Below are positions 18,476 to 27,902 of a DNA stretch of 64,000 bases, piece by piece; the stretch's first letter is position 1; each line of letters starts with the position of its first letter. The DNA is from Pseudozobellia thermophila (GTDB lineage: Bacteria; Bacteroidota; Bacteroidia; Flavobacteriales; Flavobacteriaceae), in contig NZ_FQYU01000008.1 of the NCBI RefSeq assembly GCF_900141855.1, positions 1-64,000 on the forward strand. The letters are read 5' to 3'. The notes under the pieces are model-generated. The model was given only the letters and a program-made list of their open reading frames with translations. It did not search any database and was not told where the DNA came from. The translations under genes were made by a program, and so were the position numbers.

Positions 18476-21226
18476 ATGAAAAAGAAATTATTCAAGATTT
18501 TAGGAATTGTCGCTTTGTTGATCGTGGGTGTCTTGGTGGCCGCACCGTTTTTTTTGGAGGCTAAAATAGGGGAGCTTATCAAGGCCAATGTCAACAACAA
18601 CCTCAATGCAACACTCGACTTCGCCGAGGCCGACCTGAGCCTGATAGCGAGTTTTCCGAATGCCGAGGTAAGCCTCAAGAAACTTTCCTTGGTCAACAAG
18701 GCGCCTTTTGAAGGCGATACCCTGTTCGCCTCCGACGAACTGTCGTTGAAGATGGGGATAGGGGAGCTGTTCAAGGGGGCGGGCGAACCCATTGGCGTAA
18801 AAAGCCTGATAGTGGATAGGGCCTTGGTCCATATTACGGTCGACAAGGACGGCAACGCCAGTTTTGACATTGCCAAGGAGGGTGACCCATCCGAAGAAAC
18901 GGCCCCTGACGAAGGGGCGGCCGAAGGGTTTAGCTTCGATATGGAATCGTATGAAATTACCAATACCGATATTATTTACGACGACCGATCGACCGGAATG
19001 CGATTGGAAATTAACGATATGCAGCACCGGGGCAATGGAGACCTTTCGCTTTCAAAGTCCGAACTACAAACCCAGACCGATGCCTTGGTGTCCTTTGAAA
19101 TGGACAGTACCAATTATTTGAACAAGAACAAGATAAAGCTCGACGCCTTGATCGGTATCGATTTAAACGAGAACAAGTATTCCTTTTTAAAGAACGAGGC
19201 CTATATCAACCAACTTCCCCTGGTCTTTGACGGTTTTGTAAAAATCAATGAGAACGACCAAGAGGTCGACATCAGCTTTAAGACCCCTTCATCCGATTTC
19301 AAAAACTTCTTGGCGGTAATACCGGAAGCCTATTCAAAGGATATAGAAAATGTGCAGACCACGGGTAATTTTACCCTCGAAGGTCAGTTTAAGGGTGTTG
19401 TCGATGAAGCGCATATTCCTAAGTTCAATATCAAGATCAACTCGGAAAACGCCTCCTTCAAATACCCCGATCTGCCAAAGTCGGTGAAAAATGTATTTAT
19501 CGATACCGAAATAAACAACAATACGGGTATAGTGGAAGATACTTATGTTGACATTGAAAAATTGTCTTTTATGATCGATGAAGACAAGTTTAATATGAAC
19601 GCCAAGATTACCGAACTTTTGGGCAATACAAAGGTCAATGCCCATATCGATGGAACCATGAACTTGGCGAATATCGAGAAAGCTTATCCGGTACCGGCCG
19701 ATTTGGACCTAAAGGGATTGCTGTCCGCCGACATTACCACGGCCTTCGATATGGCCTCGGTTGAAAAGGAACGGTACGAAAACACCGATACCAAGGGCAC
19801 CTTGAGCCTGACCGATTTTGAATACAGTTCCGAAGAACTTGCCAACCCCGTGAAGTTGGAGACCGCGAATTTGACCTTTAACCCGAAGACCGTAAGCCTG
19901 AACGAACTTAAGGGAACTACCGGAAAAACGGATTTCAACGCTACCGGAACCATTGACAACCTGTTGGGCTTTATGTTCAATGACGAGGTGGTAGCGGGTA
20001 ATTTCGACCTGAAATCGAACTACTTCGACCTGGGCGATTTTATGGTCGAGGAAACGGCAAGCGCGACCGATGTTTCCGGAAACGGAGAAGGTGGCTCACC
20101 GTCCACATCCGAAGAGAAAATAAAGATTCCTTCTTTCTTGGACGCGAACATCACTGCCGCGGCCCATACGGTGATCTACGACAATTTAACGCTTAAGGAT
20201 GTAAGGGGAAATCTGCGTATCAAGGATCAAAAAGCGGTCTTGGGCAATATGACCTCTTCGATCTTCGATGGTAAGATGGCCTTTAACGGCGAGGTTTCCA
20301 CCAAGGAAGAGACCCCGACCTTTGCCATGAAGCTCGATATGGATCAATTGGAGATCGGCGAAACCTTCCAGGCCCTCGATCTGTTCAAGTCCATAGCGCC
20401 CATTGCCCAGGTTCTTAAGGGGGAATTGGATTCCGATATCGAATTGTCGGGCAACCTGACCGACGACCTGGTTCCCGACCTACTTACCCTGAGTGGTAAT
20501 ATCTTGGCCAATGTGATGACACGGGAAATCAACTCCGAAGAGGCGCCTTTGTTGTCGGCCTTGGACGGAAAACTCGATTTTATCGATCTTAAGAAGCTGA
20601 ACCTGGACGATTTGAAGACCAAACTGTCGTTCGAAAACGGCCTGGTTACCGTTAAGCCCTTTACCGTAAACTATAACGACATCGCAATAAACGTAGATGG
20701 GAGCCATACTTTCGACAAAAAGCTCAATTACAAGGCTACCATGCAGGTGCCCGCAAAATATTTGGGTTCCGAGGTCAACAAGTTGTTGGCCGAAATCGAT
20801 GACGATAGCCTTGATGAGCTGACCGTACCCGTTGTGGCCAACATAGGTGGCGATTATACGAGCCCGAGCGTAACGACCGATCTGACGACAGGGGTGAAGT
20901 CGTTGACCAGTCAGTTGGTTGAAATACAGAAGCAGAAATTGATCGACAAGGGCAAGGACAAGGCCAAGGATTTGATAGGCGATGTGCTGAACCAAAACAA
21001 AAAGACGGGCGATTCGACAAGCACCAATTCTACTAAAGAAGGGGTAAAGGAAGTTCTTGGGGGACTGCTCGGCTCAAGCAAGACGGATGCGGCCGAAAGC
21101 CCGTCCGACAGTACCGCTGAAGGCAAGGAGGAAGGCGACGACGTAAAGGAAAAGGCCAAAAGCATTATCGGTGGGCTCTTGGGAAGCAAAAAGAAAGCCT
21201 CCGACGAAAAGGATACGGACAACTAA
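18476..21226 (+). CDS. AsmA family protein
   Basis: A 916-residue protein with an N-terminal membrane anchor (about 5-28, LGIVALLIVGVLVAAPFFL), then NVNNNLNATLDFAEADLSL, typical of AsmA/YhdP-like proteins of Bacteroidota. The long body has repeated beta-strand segments and an AsmA C-terminal-like region (about 650-800). This family forms grooves or bridges for lipid movement between membranes. The C-terminus (about 830-916) is low-complexity, rich in Lys/Asp/Ser, and contains related segments GGLLGSSK and GGLLGSKK. No enzymatic motif is seen. A terminator follows at once. Confidence 0.85.
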   Translation: MKKKLFKILGIVALLIVGVLVAAPFFLEAKIGELIKANVNNNLNATLDFAEADLSLIASFPNAEVSLKKLSLVNKAPFEGDTLFASDELSLKMGIGELFKGAGEPIGVKSLIVDRALVHITVDKDGNASFDIAKEGDPSEETAPDEGAAEGFSFDMESYEITNTDIIYDDRSTGMRLEINDMQHRGNGDLSLSKSELQTQTDALVSFEMDSTNYLNKNKIKLDALIGIDLNENKYSFLKNEAYINQLPLVFDGFVKINENDQEVDISFKTPSSDFKNFLAVIPEAYSKDIENVQTTGNFTLEGQFKGVVDEAHIPKFNIKINSENASFKYPDLPKSVKNVFIDTEINNNTGIVEDTYVDIEKLSFMIDEDKFNMNAKITELLGNTKVNAHIDGTMNLANIEKAYPVPADLDLKGLLSADITTAFDMASVEKERYENTDTKGTLSLTDFEYSSEELANPVKLETANLTFNPKTVSLNELKGTTGKTDFNATGTIDNLLGFMFNDEVVAGNFDLKSNYFDLGDFMVEETASATDVSGNGEGGSPSTSEEKIKIPSFLDANITAAAHTVIYDNLTLKDVRGNLRIKDQKAVLGNMTSSIFDGKMAFNGEVSTKEETPTFAMKLDMDQLEIGETFQALDLFKSIAPIAQVLKGELDSDIELSGNLTDDLVPDLLTLSGNILANVMTREINSEEAPLLSALDGKLDFIDLKKLNLDDLKTKLSFENGLVTVKPFTVNYNDIAINVDGSHTFDKKLNYKATMQVPAKYLGSEVNKLLAEIDDDSLDELTVPVVANIGGDYTSPSVTTDLTTGVKSLTSQLVEIQKQKLIDKGKDKAKDLIGDVLNQNKKTGDSTSTNSTKEGVKEVLGGLLGSSKTDAAESPSDSTAEGKEEGDDVKEKAKSIIGGLLGSKKKASDEKDTDN

Positions 21227-21236
21227 CATGACCAAT

Positions 21237-21264
21237 GGGCCACTGTAAAGTGGCCCTTGTTTTT
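21237..21264 (+). terminator. Terminator after the asmA-like gene
   Basis: GGGCCACT and AGTGGCCC pair around a short loop and are followed by TTGTTTTTT. Confidence 0.8.
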
Positions 21265-21283
21265 TGCCCGACCGGGCAAAGCG

Positions 21284-22078
21284 TCAATGGATCGAAAGCG
21301 ATACGTAATAGCCCTCGCTGCCACGGACGTTGAATACGGTATTGTCTTCGAATATAAGGTACTGTCCCTTTATGCCTTTTAATCTGCCTCGGTAGTTCGG
21401 GGTCTTGTCAAGATTGAGGCTCCTCACCTTGCTGGGGTATTGTAAGACCGGAAAATCGAGATGGGTTTCGGAGTTGGAGGCGATGAAATACTCTTGGGCC
21501 TCGGCCGGTATATAGGGTTTTAGCTTATTGCGCCAAGTGACCAGGTCTTCGTCGACAACCTCGTTGGTGAGCATCTTCCGCCAATTGGTCTTGTCTCCGA
21601 CATGGTCTTTCAGGGCCACCTCGGTGATGCCCGCCAAATAGCGGTTGGGGACTTCGACAATTTCGATCGCCTCGTGTGCGCCTTGGTCGATCCAACGGGT
21701 CGGTACCTGGGTTTTTCGGGTAACCCCTACCTTGATGGTGCTCGAGTTGGCCAAATAGACGATATGGGGTTGCAGTTGGACCTTTTTCTCGTATTCAAGG
21801 TCGCGGTCCTCTTGGTCTAGATGGGCAGTGCTGAGCTCGGGCCGCATGATCCAATCTCCCGCGGCGGGTATTTCGTAAAAGCAGGTCTTGCAAAAACCTT
21901 GTCGAAAGATCGGCCGGTCTTGGCCACAGCTTAAGCATTGGTGCTTGATGAAGTTGATTTCCAGTTCTTTGTCGAGTATTTGGTTGACGTTTAAAAAATC
22001 AGTTTCAAAGACCATATAATATTGGATGGGCCTGCCGATTTCGGTCTGCATCTTCCGTAATACCCCTTTATACTGCAT
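21284..22078 (-). CDS. DUF2797 protein with zinc ribbon and GIY-YIG-like core
   Basis: A 264-residue protein of the DUF2797 family. Two CxxC pairs (CLSCGQ and CKTC, about residues 48-68) suggest a zinc ribbon. They are followed by PELSTAHLDQEDRDLEYEK and the conserved stretch IVYLANSSTIKVGVT...TRWIDQGA (about 105-135). The spacing of Tyr (about 107), Lys-Val-Gly (about 115), Arg (about 127), Glu (about 152) and Asn (about 165) resembles the GIY-YIG nuclease layout, which is my inference and not an established assignment. It could bind or cut nucleic acid. The function is unknown. It is divergent from the GH3 gene. Confidence 0.8.
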   Translation of the reverse strand: MQYKGVLRKMQTEIGRPIQYYMVFETDFLNVNQILDKELEINFIKHQCLSCGQDRPIFRQGFCKTCFYEIPAAGDWIMRPELSTAHLDQEDRDLEYEKKVQLQPHIVYLANSSTIKVGVTRKTQVPTRWIDQGAHEAIEIVEVPNRYLAGITEVALKDHVGDKTNWRKMLTNEVVDEDLVTWRNKLKPYIPAEAQEYFIASNSETHLDFPVLQYPSKVRSLNLDKTPNYRGRLKGIKGQYLIFEDNTVFNVRGSEGYYVSLSIH

Positions 22079-22144
22079 AAAAGATTTTTTGATTTGAAAA
22101 TGAATGGTTTTAAAGCTATTTTAGCGGGTTAAATATACCTAAAA

Positions 22145-23659
22145 ATGGCCATACCGCTCTTTAATTCCATTGCTTCCTGGCTGCTTAAAAAGCGCTATCA
22201 TCAAATCGAACTGTTCTTGAAATACCCGGCAGAGGTACAGGAGGAGGTTTTGCAGCAATTGATGGATTTTGCCGAGGATACCGAGGTGGGAAAAAGGTAC
22301 GACTTTCAATCCATCGATAAATATGAGGATTTTCGAAACAGGCTTCCCATCGTATCGTATGAAGAGATCGAACCCATGATAGAGCGCACCCGAAAGGGGG
22401 AGCAGAATCTCTTTTGGCCTACGGCCATCAAGTGGTTCGCGAAAAGCAGTGGCACCACCAATGCCAAAAGCAAGTTCATTCCGGTAAGTACCGAGGCCCT
22501 CGAAGACTGCCATTACAAATCGGGAAAAGACTTGTTGTGCCTATATCTCAACAATAACGAAGACTCCCAGCTTTTTACCGGTAAGAGTTTGCGATTGGGG
22601 GGGAGTAAGGAGCTGTACCAAGACAACGGCTCTTTTTTTGGCGACCTGTCGGCGATCTTGATCGACAATATGCCCCTGTGGGCCGAGTTTAGCAGTACGC
22701 CCAGCAACAAGGTTTCGCTGATGAGCGAATGGGAGACCAAGTTAAAGGCCATTATAAAGGAAAGTACGCAGGAGAACGTTACGAGTTTGGCCGGTGTACC
22801 TTCTTGGATGTTGGTACTGCTCAACAATGTAATCGAAGAGACGGGCAAAGACCATCTCTTTCAGGTGTGGGAAAACCTCGAGGTCTATTTTCACGGAGGG
22901 GTCAGCTTTAACCCCTATAAAGACCAGTATAAAAAGCTCTTGCCCAGAAAGGGCTTTAAGTACTATGAGATCTACAATGCCTCGGAGGGGTTTTTTGCCA
23001 TACAGGACCGCAATGGGGCCGATGATCTTTTGCTTATGTTGGATTACGGTATTTTCTACGAGTTTATACCCATGGATACCTACGGGACCGAAGCCCAAAA
23101 GGCGATTCCCCTATGGGAGGTCAAAGAGAACGTTAACTACGCCATAGTAATTACCACGAACGCCGGGTTATGGCGTTATAAGATAGGCGACACGGTCCGG
23201 TTTACATCGACCGATCCGTACCGAATAAAGATAACCGGGCGTACCAAGCACCATATCAACGTCTTTGGAGAAGAGCTGATCATAGAAAATGCCGAAGAGG
23301 CCTTGAAAAGTATCTGTAAAAAGACGGGAAGCGAGATCAAGGACTATACCGCCGGCCCCATATTTATGGAGGGAAAGGAAAAGGGCGCGCACGAGTGGAT
23401 CATCGAGTTCAGAAAACCTCCCGAAGACCTCGCCTATTTTACCGAGTTTTTGGATAATGCCCTAAAATCGCTCAATTCCGATTACGAGGCCAAGCGCTAT
23501 AACAACATCACCTTAAAAATGCCTAAAGTGCACATTGCCAGGGAAAATTTGTTCTACGATTGGTTGAAGGCCAAAGACAAATTGGGGGGGCAGCATAAGA
23601 TTCCTAGATTGTCGAACAAAAGGGACTACATCGAAGAATTGCTTCAAATGAACAAATAA
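22145..23659 (+). CDS. GH3 family protein (adenylate-forming acyl-amido synthetase-like)
   Basis: A 504-residue member of the GH3 family, best known from plant auxin-conjugating enzymes. Visible motifs: the phosphate-binding loop KSSGTTNAKSKFIPVS (about 98-113), EIYNASEGFFAIQ (about 275), and the hinge region YKIGDTVRFTSTDPYRIKITGRTKHHINVFGEEL (about 345-380). Such proteins adenylate a carboxylic acid and may join it to an amino acid. The bacterial substrate is not known. The length is a little below plant members. The small hydrolase gene downstream on the same strand (75 bp later) may be co-transcribed. Confidence 0.9.
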   Translation: MAIPLFNSIASWLLKKRYHQIELFLKYPAEVQEEVLQQLMDFAEDTEVGKRYDFQSIDKYEDFRNRLPIVSYEEIEPMIERTRKGEQNLFWPTAIKWFAKSSGTTNAKSKFIPVSTEALEDCHYKSGKDLLCLYLNNNEDSQLFTGKSLRLGGSKELYQDNGSFFGDLSAILIDNMPLWAEFSSTPSNKVSLMSEWETKLKAIIKESTQENVTSLAGVPSWMLVLLNNVIEETGKDHLFQVWENLEVYFHGGVSFNPYKDQYKKLLPRKGFKYYEIYNASEGFFAIQDRNGADDLLLMLDYGIFYEFIPMDTYGTEAQKAIPLWEVKENVNYAIVITTNAGLWRYKIGDTVRFTSTDPYRIKITGRTKHHINVFGEELIIENAEEALKSICKKTGSEIKDYTAGPIFMEGKEKGAHEWIIEFRKPPEDLAYFTEFLDNALKSLNSDYEAKRYNNITLKMPKVHIARENLFYDWLKAKDKLGGQHKIPRLSNKRDYIEELLQMNK

Positions 23660-23734
23660 ATAGTAAAGTTTGTCGTTTAATACCCAACTTCAACTATTAT
23701 TAAACTCGACCATTGACGAACTTAAACTATAATT

Positions 23735-24298
23735 ATGGCTAAAAGACTTGTAATCGTTTCCGATATGTGGGGGGCGAAGAAGGGCCTTTGGATTACCTCA
23801 TACCTAGGCTACCTTCAACAGTATTTCGATATTACATTTTATGACAGTCAACAATTGGCCAATTTAAAACTTGTGGTAAACTCTGAGGAAAACCTGCACC
23901 GTGCATTTGTCGAGGGAGGTATTGAAACGGCCGTCGCGCACTTGTTGCAAAAAGAAAAGGAACCGGCCCATTACCTGTGCTTTAGTATGGGAGGCGCCAT
24001 TGCTTGGAAGGCGGGCCTTCTTGGCTTGCCCATGAAATCGTTGTACACGGTTTCGTCTACACGGGTAAGGTCTGAAAAAAACAGGCCCGATTGCCCGATC
24101 CAAATGCTTTTCGGGGATGGTGATGTGTATAGGCCCAAGGCTGATTGGTATAAAAAAATGGGACTAACGCCCGAATTGGTTCCGGGCTTCGGGCATACAA
24201 TGTATACCGACGATAAAATAATACAAAAGGTCAGTTTGGACCTGTTGAACATGGCCACCCAAAAAGAGGCCGGAAGGAAAAAGGAAAAAGCGGTTTGA
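23735..24298 (+). CDS. Small alpha/beta hydrolase-like protein
   Basis: A 187-residue compact alpha/beta hydrolase. The likely nucleophile Ser is in LCFSMGGA (about 89), the acid in FGDGDVYRP (about 127) and the His in GFGHTMY (about 150), giving a complete triad in the right order. There is no signal peptide. The substrate is unknown. It is shorter than typical 250-300 residue members because the cap region is missing. Two hairpin terminators lie just downstream. Confidence 0.7.
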   Translation: MAKRLVIVSDMWGAKKGLWITSYLGYLQQYFDITFYDSQQLANLKLVVNSEENLHRAFVEGGIETAVAHLLQKEKEPAHYLCFSMGGAIAWKAGLLGLPMKSLYTVSSTRVRSEKNRPDCPIQMLFGDGDVYRPKADWYKKMGLTPELVPGFGHTMYTDDKIIQKVSLDLLNMATQKEAGRKKEKAV

Positions 24299-24316
24299 TA
24301 TCAAACCGCTTTTTTG
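24285..24316. terminator. Terminator 1 between hydrolase and clpX
   Basis: AAAAAGCGGTTTGA and TCAAACCGCTTTTT make a long perfect stem with A/T tracts on both sides. It begins inside the last codons of the hydrolase gene and can work in both directions. Confidence 0.85.
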
Positions 24317-24329
24317 TTCCTATTAGTTA

Positions 24330-24357
24330 AGGGCCGGCCATGCCGGCCCATTTTTTT
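24330..24357. terminator. Terminator 2 between hydrolase and clpX
   Basis: GGGCCGGC and GCCGGCCC pair around CAT and are followed by ATTTTTTT on the plus strand. It is a second hairpin only about 15 bp from the first. Confidence 0.7.
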
Positions 24358-24366
24358 GGCATTCCG

Positions 24367-25602
24367 CTAAGAAACGGCCTTTAACTTCTTGATGGTTTCG
24401 CGCGATAGCTTATCCTCTGCGTAAGGTTTGGTAACCTTGAACTCGGTTTCGCCGTTACTTGGCATCTCGAACATCGCATCGGTAAAGATGGCTTCGCAGA
24501 GCGAACGCAGACCCCTGGCGCCCAATTTGTACTCAATGGCCTTTTCAACGATATAATCCAAGGCCTGATCGGTAATGGTAAACGAAATGTCGTCCATTGC
24601 GAACAGTTTTTCGTACTGCTTGATTATCGCATTTCGAGGTTCCGTTAAAATGGCCCTCAAGGTTTTCGCGTCGAGCGGGTTCATGTGGGTGAGTACCGGA
24701 AGCCTTCCGATAATCTCAGGGATGAGGCCGAATTCCTTTAGGTCCTTGGGGATAATGTACTGCAGAATGTTGTCTTGGTCTACATGGTCGTCGGCCTTGG
24801 CGGCGCTATAACCTATCGCCTGCATGTTGAGGCGCTTGGTTATGGTGCGCTCGATTCCGTCAAAGGCCCCTCCCGCTATGAACAGGATGTTTTCGGTATT
24901 CACCTCGATGAATTTTTGATCCGGATGCTTTCGCCCGCCTTTTGGCGGTACATTGACCACGGTTCCCTCGAGCAATTTTAACAGGCCTTGTTGAACGCCC
25001 TCGCCCGATACGTCGCGCGTAATGGAAGGGTTATCGCTTTTACGGGCTATCTTGTCTATTTCGTCGATAAAAACGATACCTCGTTCCGCTTTCTCCAGAT
25101 TGTAATCGGCGGCCTGCAACAGTCGGGTCAGTATGCTCTCGACATCTTCGCCTACATAGCCCGCTTCGGTCAATACCGTGGCATCGACAATGGCCAGGGG
25201 TACATTGAGCATACGGGCAATGGTCTTGGCCATCAAGGTTTTTCCCGTACCGGTCTGGCCGACCATGATAATGTTACTCTTCTGTATTTCTACATCGTCT
25301 TCCTTTGATTTGGGCTGTAGCAATCGTTTGTAATGGTTGTAGACGGCTACCGACATTACCTTTTTGGTGCGTTCTTGGCCAATGATAAAAGTATCCAAAA
25401 ACTCCTTGATGTCGATCGGTTTCTTAAGGGTAAGCTCCGATGATAGGTCGTTGGTCCTGGTCTGTCTCGATTCTTCGGCAACGATACCGTGGGCCTGTTC
25501 GATGCAGCGGTCACAAATATGCGCATCCAGGCCGGCAATCAACAGATTGGTTTCCGGTTTCTTTCGCCCACAGAACGAACATTCTAAATTTTCTTTTGCC
25601 AT
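24367..25602 (-). CDS. clpX: ATP-dependent Clp protease ATP-binding subunit ClpX
   Basis: A 411-residue AAA+ unfoldase. It has an N-terminal zinc-binding domain with CSFCGRK and CDRC (about residues 8-36), Walker [14 protein letters not shown] (about 115), Walker [13 protein letters not shown], and the GYVGEDVES pore loop that grips substrates. It feeds unfolded proteins into ClpP. The ATG at 25602 is chosen because the zinc domain begins at [11 protein letters not shown]. Upstream in-frame codons carry no similarity. It lies 94 bp after clpP and is probably co-transcribed. Confidence 0.97.
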   Translation of the reverse strand: MAKENLECSFCGRKKPETNLLIAGLDAHICDRCIEQAHGIVAEESRQTRTNDLSSELTLKKPIDIKEFLDTFIIGQERTKKVMSVAVYNHYKRLLQPKSKEDDVEIQKSNIIMVGQTGTGKTLMAKTIARMLNVPLAIVDATVLTEAGYVGEDVESILTRLLQAADYNLEKAERGIVFIDEIDKIARKSDNPSITRDVSGEGVQQGLLKLLEGTVVNVPPKGGRKHPDQKFIEVNTENILFIAGGAFDGIERTITKRLNMQAIGYSAAKADDHVDQDNILQYIIPKDLKEFGLIPEIIGRLPVLTHMNPLDAKTLRAILTEPRNAIIKQYEKLFAMDDISFTITDQALDYIVEKAIEYKLGARGLRSLCEAIFTDAMFEMPSNGETEFKVTKPYAEDKLSRETIKKLKAVS

Positions 25603-25696
25603 ATGTATATGCTTTCTTTCAAAAAGAAACGAAATTCTTTTTGAATGGGTCCCCACCCTGGGATGAAGGCCCTCGTTATTCGATATTATGTCGAAA

Positions 25697-26377
25697 TTAT
25701 TCCGTGTCCCTTACCAAAATTTCATCGATCATGCCGTAAGCCTTGGCCTCTTCGGCCTTCATCCAGAAATCCCGGTCGCTGTCCTCGTTCACTTGTTCCA
25801 AGGTCTGGCCCGAGTGCTTCGAGATAATTTCGTAAAGTTCTTGCTTGAGTTTTAGGATCTCCCTCGCGGTAATTTCAATATCGCTGGCCTGGCCTTGGGC
25901 CCCGCCCATGGGCTGGTGGATCATAACCCGGGAGTGCGGCAGGCCGCTTCTTTTGTCCTTGGCGCCCGCGCATAGGAGCACGGCTCCCATTGAAGCCGCC
26001 ATGCCTGTACAAATGGTCGCCACGTCGGGTGCTATAAATTGCATGGTGTCATAAATGCCCAAACCGGCATACACGCTGCCACCCGGTGAGTTGATGTATA
26101 TTTGGATGTCCTTGGAGGAATCGGTACTCGCCAAGAACAACAACTGTGCCTGTACGATGTTTGCCACCTGATCGTTGATTCCCGTGCCCAAAAAGATGAT
26201 ACGGTCCATCATAAGGCGTGAAAAGACATCCATGGCAACGGCGTTCATCTGTCTTTCCTCAATAATGTTCGGGGTAAGGCCAACGGGATACATGCTGCTT
26301 AAAATGGAATCGTAATAAGTGCTGCTGATGCCTTGGTCCTTTATGGCGTATTTCTTGAATTCTTTTGCGTAATCCAT
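25697..26377 (-). CDS. clpP: ATP-dependent Clp protease proteolytic subunit ClpP
   Basis: A 226-residue serine protease. The triad Ser is in [15 protein letters not shown], the His in [11 protein letters not shown] and the Asp in the SDRDFWM region. It forms the two-ring chamber that degrades proteins delivered by ClpX. The ATG at 26377 matches a start at [18 protein letters not shown]. It follows tig across a hairpin and has its own promoter element, so clpP–clpX can be expressed apart from tig. Confidence 0.97.
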   Translation of the reverse strand: MDYAKEFKKYAIKDQGISSTYYDSILSSMYPVGLTPNIIEERQMNAVAMDVFSRLMMDRIIFLGTGINDQVANIVQAQLLFLASTDSSKDIQIYINSPGGSVYAGLGIYDTMQFIAPDVATICTGMAASMGAVLLCAGAKDKRSGLPHSRVMIHQPMGGAQGQASDIEITAREILKLKQELYEIISKHSGQTLEQVNEDSDRDFWMKAEEAKAYGMIDEILVRDTE

Positions 26378-26401
26378 GTTTCTTTCGATGTTAAGGTACC
26401 T

Positions 26402-26409
26402 CAAAGGTA
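26402..26409 (-). promoter_or_regulatory. -7 element for clpP–clpX
   Basis: On the minus strand TACCTTTG matches TAnnTTTG exactly. The start would be near 26396, about 20 nt before the clpP ATG. It lies just past the tig terminator. Confidence 0.6.
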
Positions 26410-26411
26410 AA

Positions 26412-26446
26412 ATAAAAAAAAGTGCCGAAAATCAATTTCCGGCACT
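26412..26446 (-). terminator. Terminator/attenuator between tig and clpP
   Basis: On the minus strand AGTGCCGGAAA and TTTTCGGCACT form an 11-bp stem followed by a run of T, immediately before the clpP promoter element. Confidence 0.8.
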
Positions 26447-26474
26447 GTAAAGATACTTATTATTTTCCGGAAAA

Positions 26475-27797
26475 TTAACCGTATACTTCCTTCACGAACT
26501 CTTCGTAGGTAATCTCCTTGGTTTTAAGGTTTACTTTTTCCTTGTAAAGATCCAGTAGTTTTTGGCTCATCAATTGTTCCGATAGGCGCTTTACCTCGTC
26601 TTGGTTCCCCAAGACCCTTGCGGCGATGTTGTCCAATTCCTCTTCCTGTGGGTTCAATTGGCCAAATTGGGCCATTTGCGATTTAATAAAGCCCTTGGCG
26701 AACTCCTTCAGTTCGTCGAACTGGATGGTAAGGTCGTTCTCCTTGATTATTTTGCCCTCTATAAGTTGGTAACGAAGGCCTTTTTCCGACTTTTCGTATT
26801 CCTCGTTGGCCTGCTCCTCGGAAAGAGGTTCTTCGCCGGTCATTTGGATCCACTTGGTCAAGAAACCGGTGGGAAGGTCGAATTTCGTGTTTTCGATGAA
26901 GTATTCGGTTACATCGTTGAGCAACTTTTGGTCGGACTGTTGTTCGAACTGCTTTTCGGAGTCGTTTTTAATACGCTCCCTTAGCTCTTTTTCCGACTTT
27001 ACTTCGTCTTTGCCAAAGAGTTTGTCGAAAAGCTCTTGGTCCAAGGCGGCCAATTCGCGTTCGTTGATCTCCTCGATGGTAAAGCTTACCTCGATGTCGA
27101 GGTCGGTCGCCTTTTCTTGTGAAATGCCCAAAATGCTTGAAAGTAAGTAGTCTTCCTTCAAGAGCCCCTTGGTCTTAAGCGAAACGGAATCCCCAACTTT
27201 CTTGCCCTTTAGTGCGTTGAGCGCCTTTTTGCCCTTGAGCTTGTCAAGTTCGAGCGTGGTCTTGTTGTCGATTCCCTCGTCCTCGTTCCTGAAGGTTCCG
27301 GTAACCTCGTAACCTTCGCCTACTTCCTCCTTGCTGACCAACTTGCCGTACTGCTTTTGAATGCGCTCCACTTGCTCGTCGATCATCTTCTTGTCGGCAA
27401 CGATCTTGTATTGGGTAATCGGTTTCTTTGTCTTTAAGGGAACCTCAAAATCCGGGGCAAGGCCTAGTTCGAATTCGAAGTTGAGCTCATCCTTGTCCCA
27501 ATCGAAATTGTCTTGCTGCTTCGGAAGCGGGTTGCCTAGAACATCTAATTTTTCTTCCGTCAGGTATTTGTTGAGGTTGTCTTGGAGCAATTTGTTGACC
27601 TCGTCTACCAAAACGGCCTTGCCGTACTGCTTTTTGATCAAGCCCATGGGTACGTGGCCCTTCCTGAAACCGGGGATGTTGGCCGACTTTCGGTAGTCCT
27701 TTAATATACCCTCAACCTTGTCCTGATAATCTTCCTTGGTGATGGCTACTTTGACGACGGCGTTCAAGTCGTCGATCTGTTCTTTTGTGATGTTCAT
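26475..27797 (-). CDS. tig: Trigger factor
   Basis: A 440-residue ribosome-bound chaperone. The ribosome-binding loop region (GFRKGHVPMGLIKKQYG, about 40-57) carries the GFRxGxxP signature. A reduced FKBP-like middle domain (about 155-240) and a long helical C-terminal domain follow. It holds nascent chains as they leave the ribosome. The middle domain keeps only part of the usual prolyl isomerase pattern, as in other Bacteroidota. It stands first in tig–clpP–clpX, with its own promoter about 40 bp upstream. Confidence 0.93.
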   Translation of the reverse strand: MNITKEQIDDLNAVVKVAITKEDYQDKVEGILKDYRKSANIPGFRKGHVPMGLIKKQYGKAVLVDEVNKLLQDNLNKYLTEEKLDVLGNPLPKQQDNFDWDKDELNFEFELGLAPDFEVPLKTKKPITQYKIVADKKMIDEQVERIQKQYGKLVSKEEVGEGYEVTGTFRNEDEGIDNKTTLELDKLKGKKALNALKGKKVGDSVSLKTKGLLKEDYLLSSILGISQEKATDLDIEVSFTIEEINERELAALDQELFDKLFGKDEVKSEKELRERIKNDSEKQFEQQSDQKLLNDVTEYFIENTKFDLPTGFLTKWIQMTGEEPLSEEQANEEYEKSEKGLRYQLIEGKIIKENDLTIQFDELKEFAKGFIKSQMAQFGQLNPQEEELDNIAARVLGNQDEVKRLSEQLMSQKLLDLYKEKVNLKTKEITYEEFVKEVYG

Positions 27798-27831
27798 CTA
27801 AATCTTCTTTTTATTTCCAGAAAACGGGATG

Positions 27832-27862
27832 CAAAAATACTACAATTAATGTAGCCTACCAA
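27832..27862 (-). promoter_or_regulatory. Promoter of tig
   Basis: On the minus strand a TTG (27862-27860) is followed, after 20 bp, by TATTTTTG (27839-27832). This fits the -33/-7 layout of the main Bacteroidota sigma factor. Confidence 0.65.
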
Positions 27863-27902
27863 CTTTTTTAAGTTATTGAAATTCAATCTTCCGACAAGGT
27901 GG

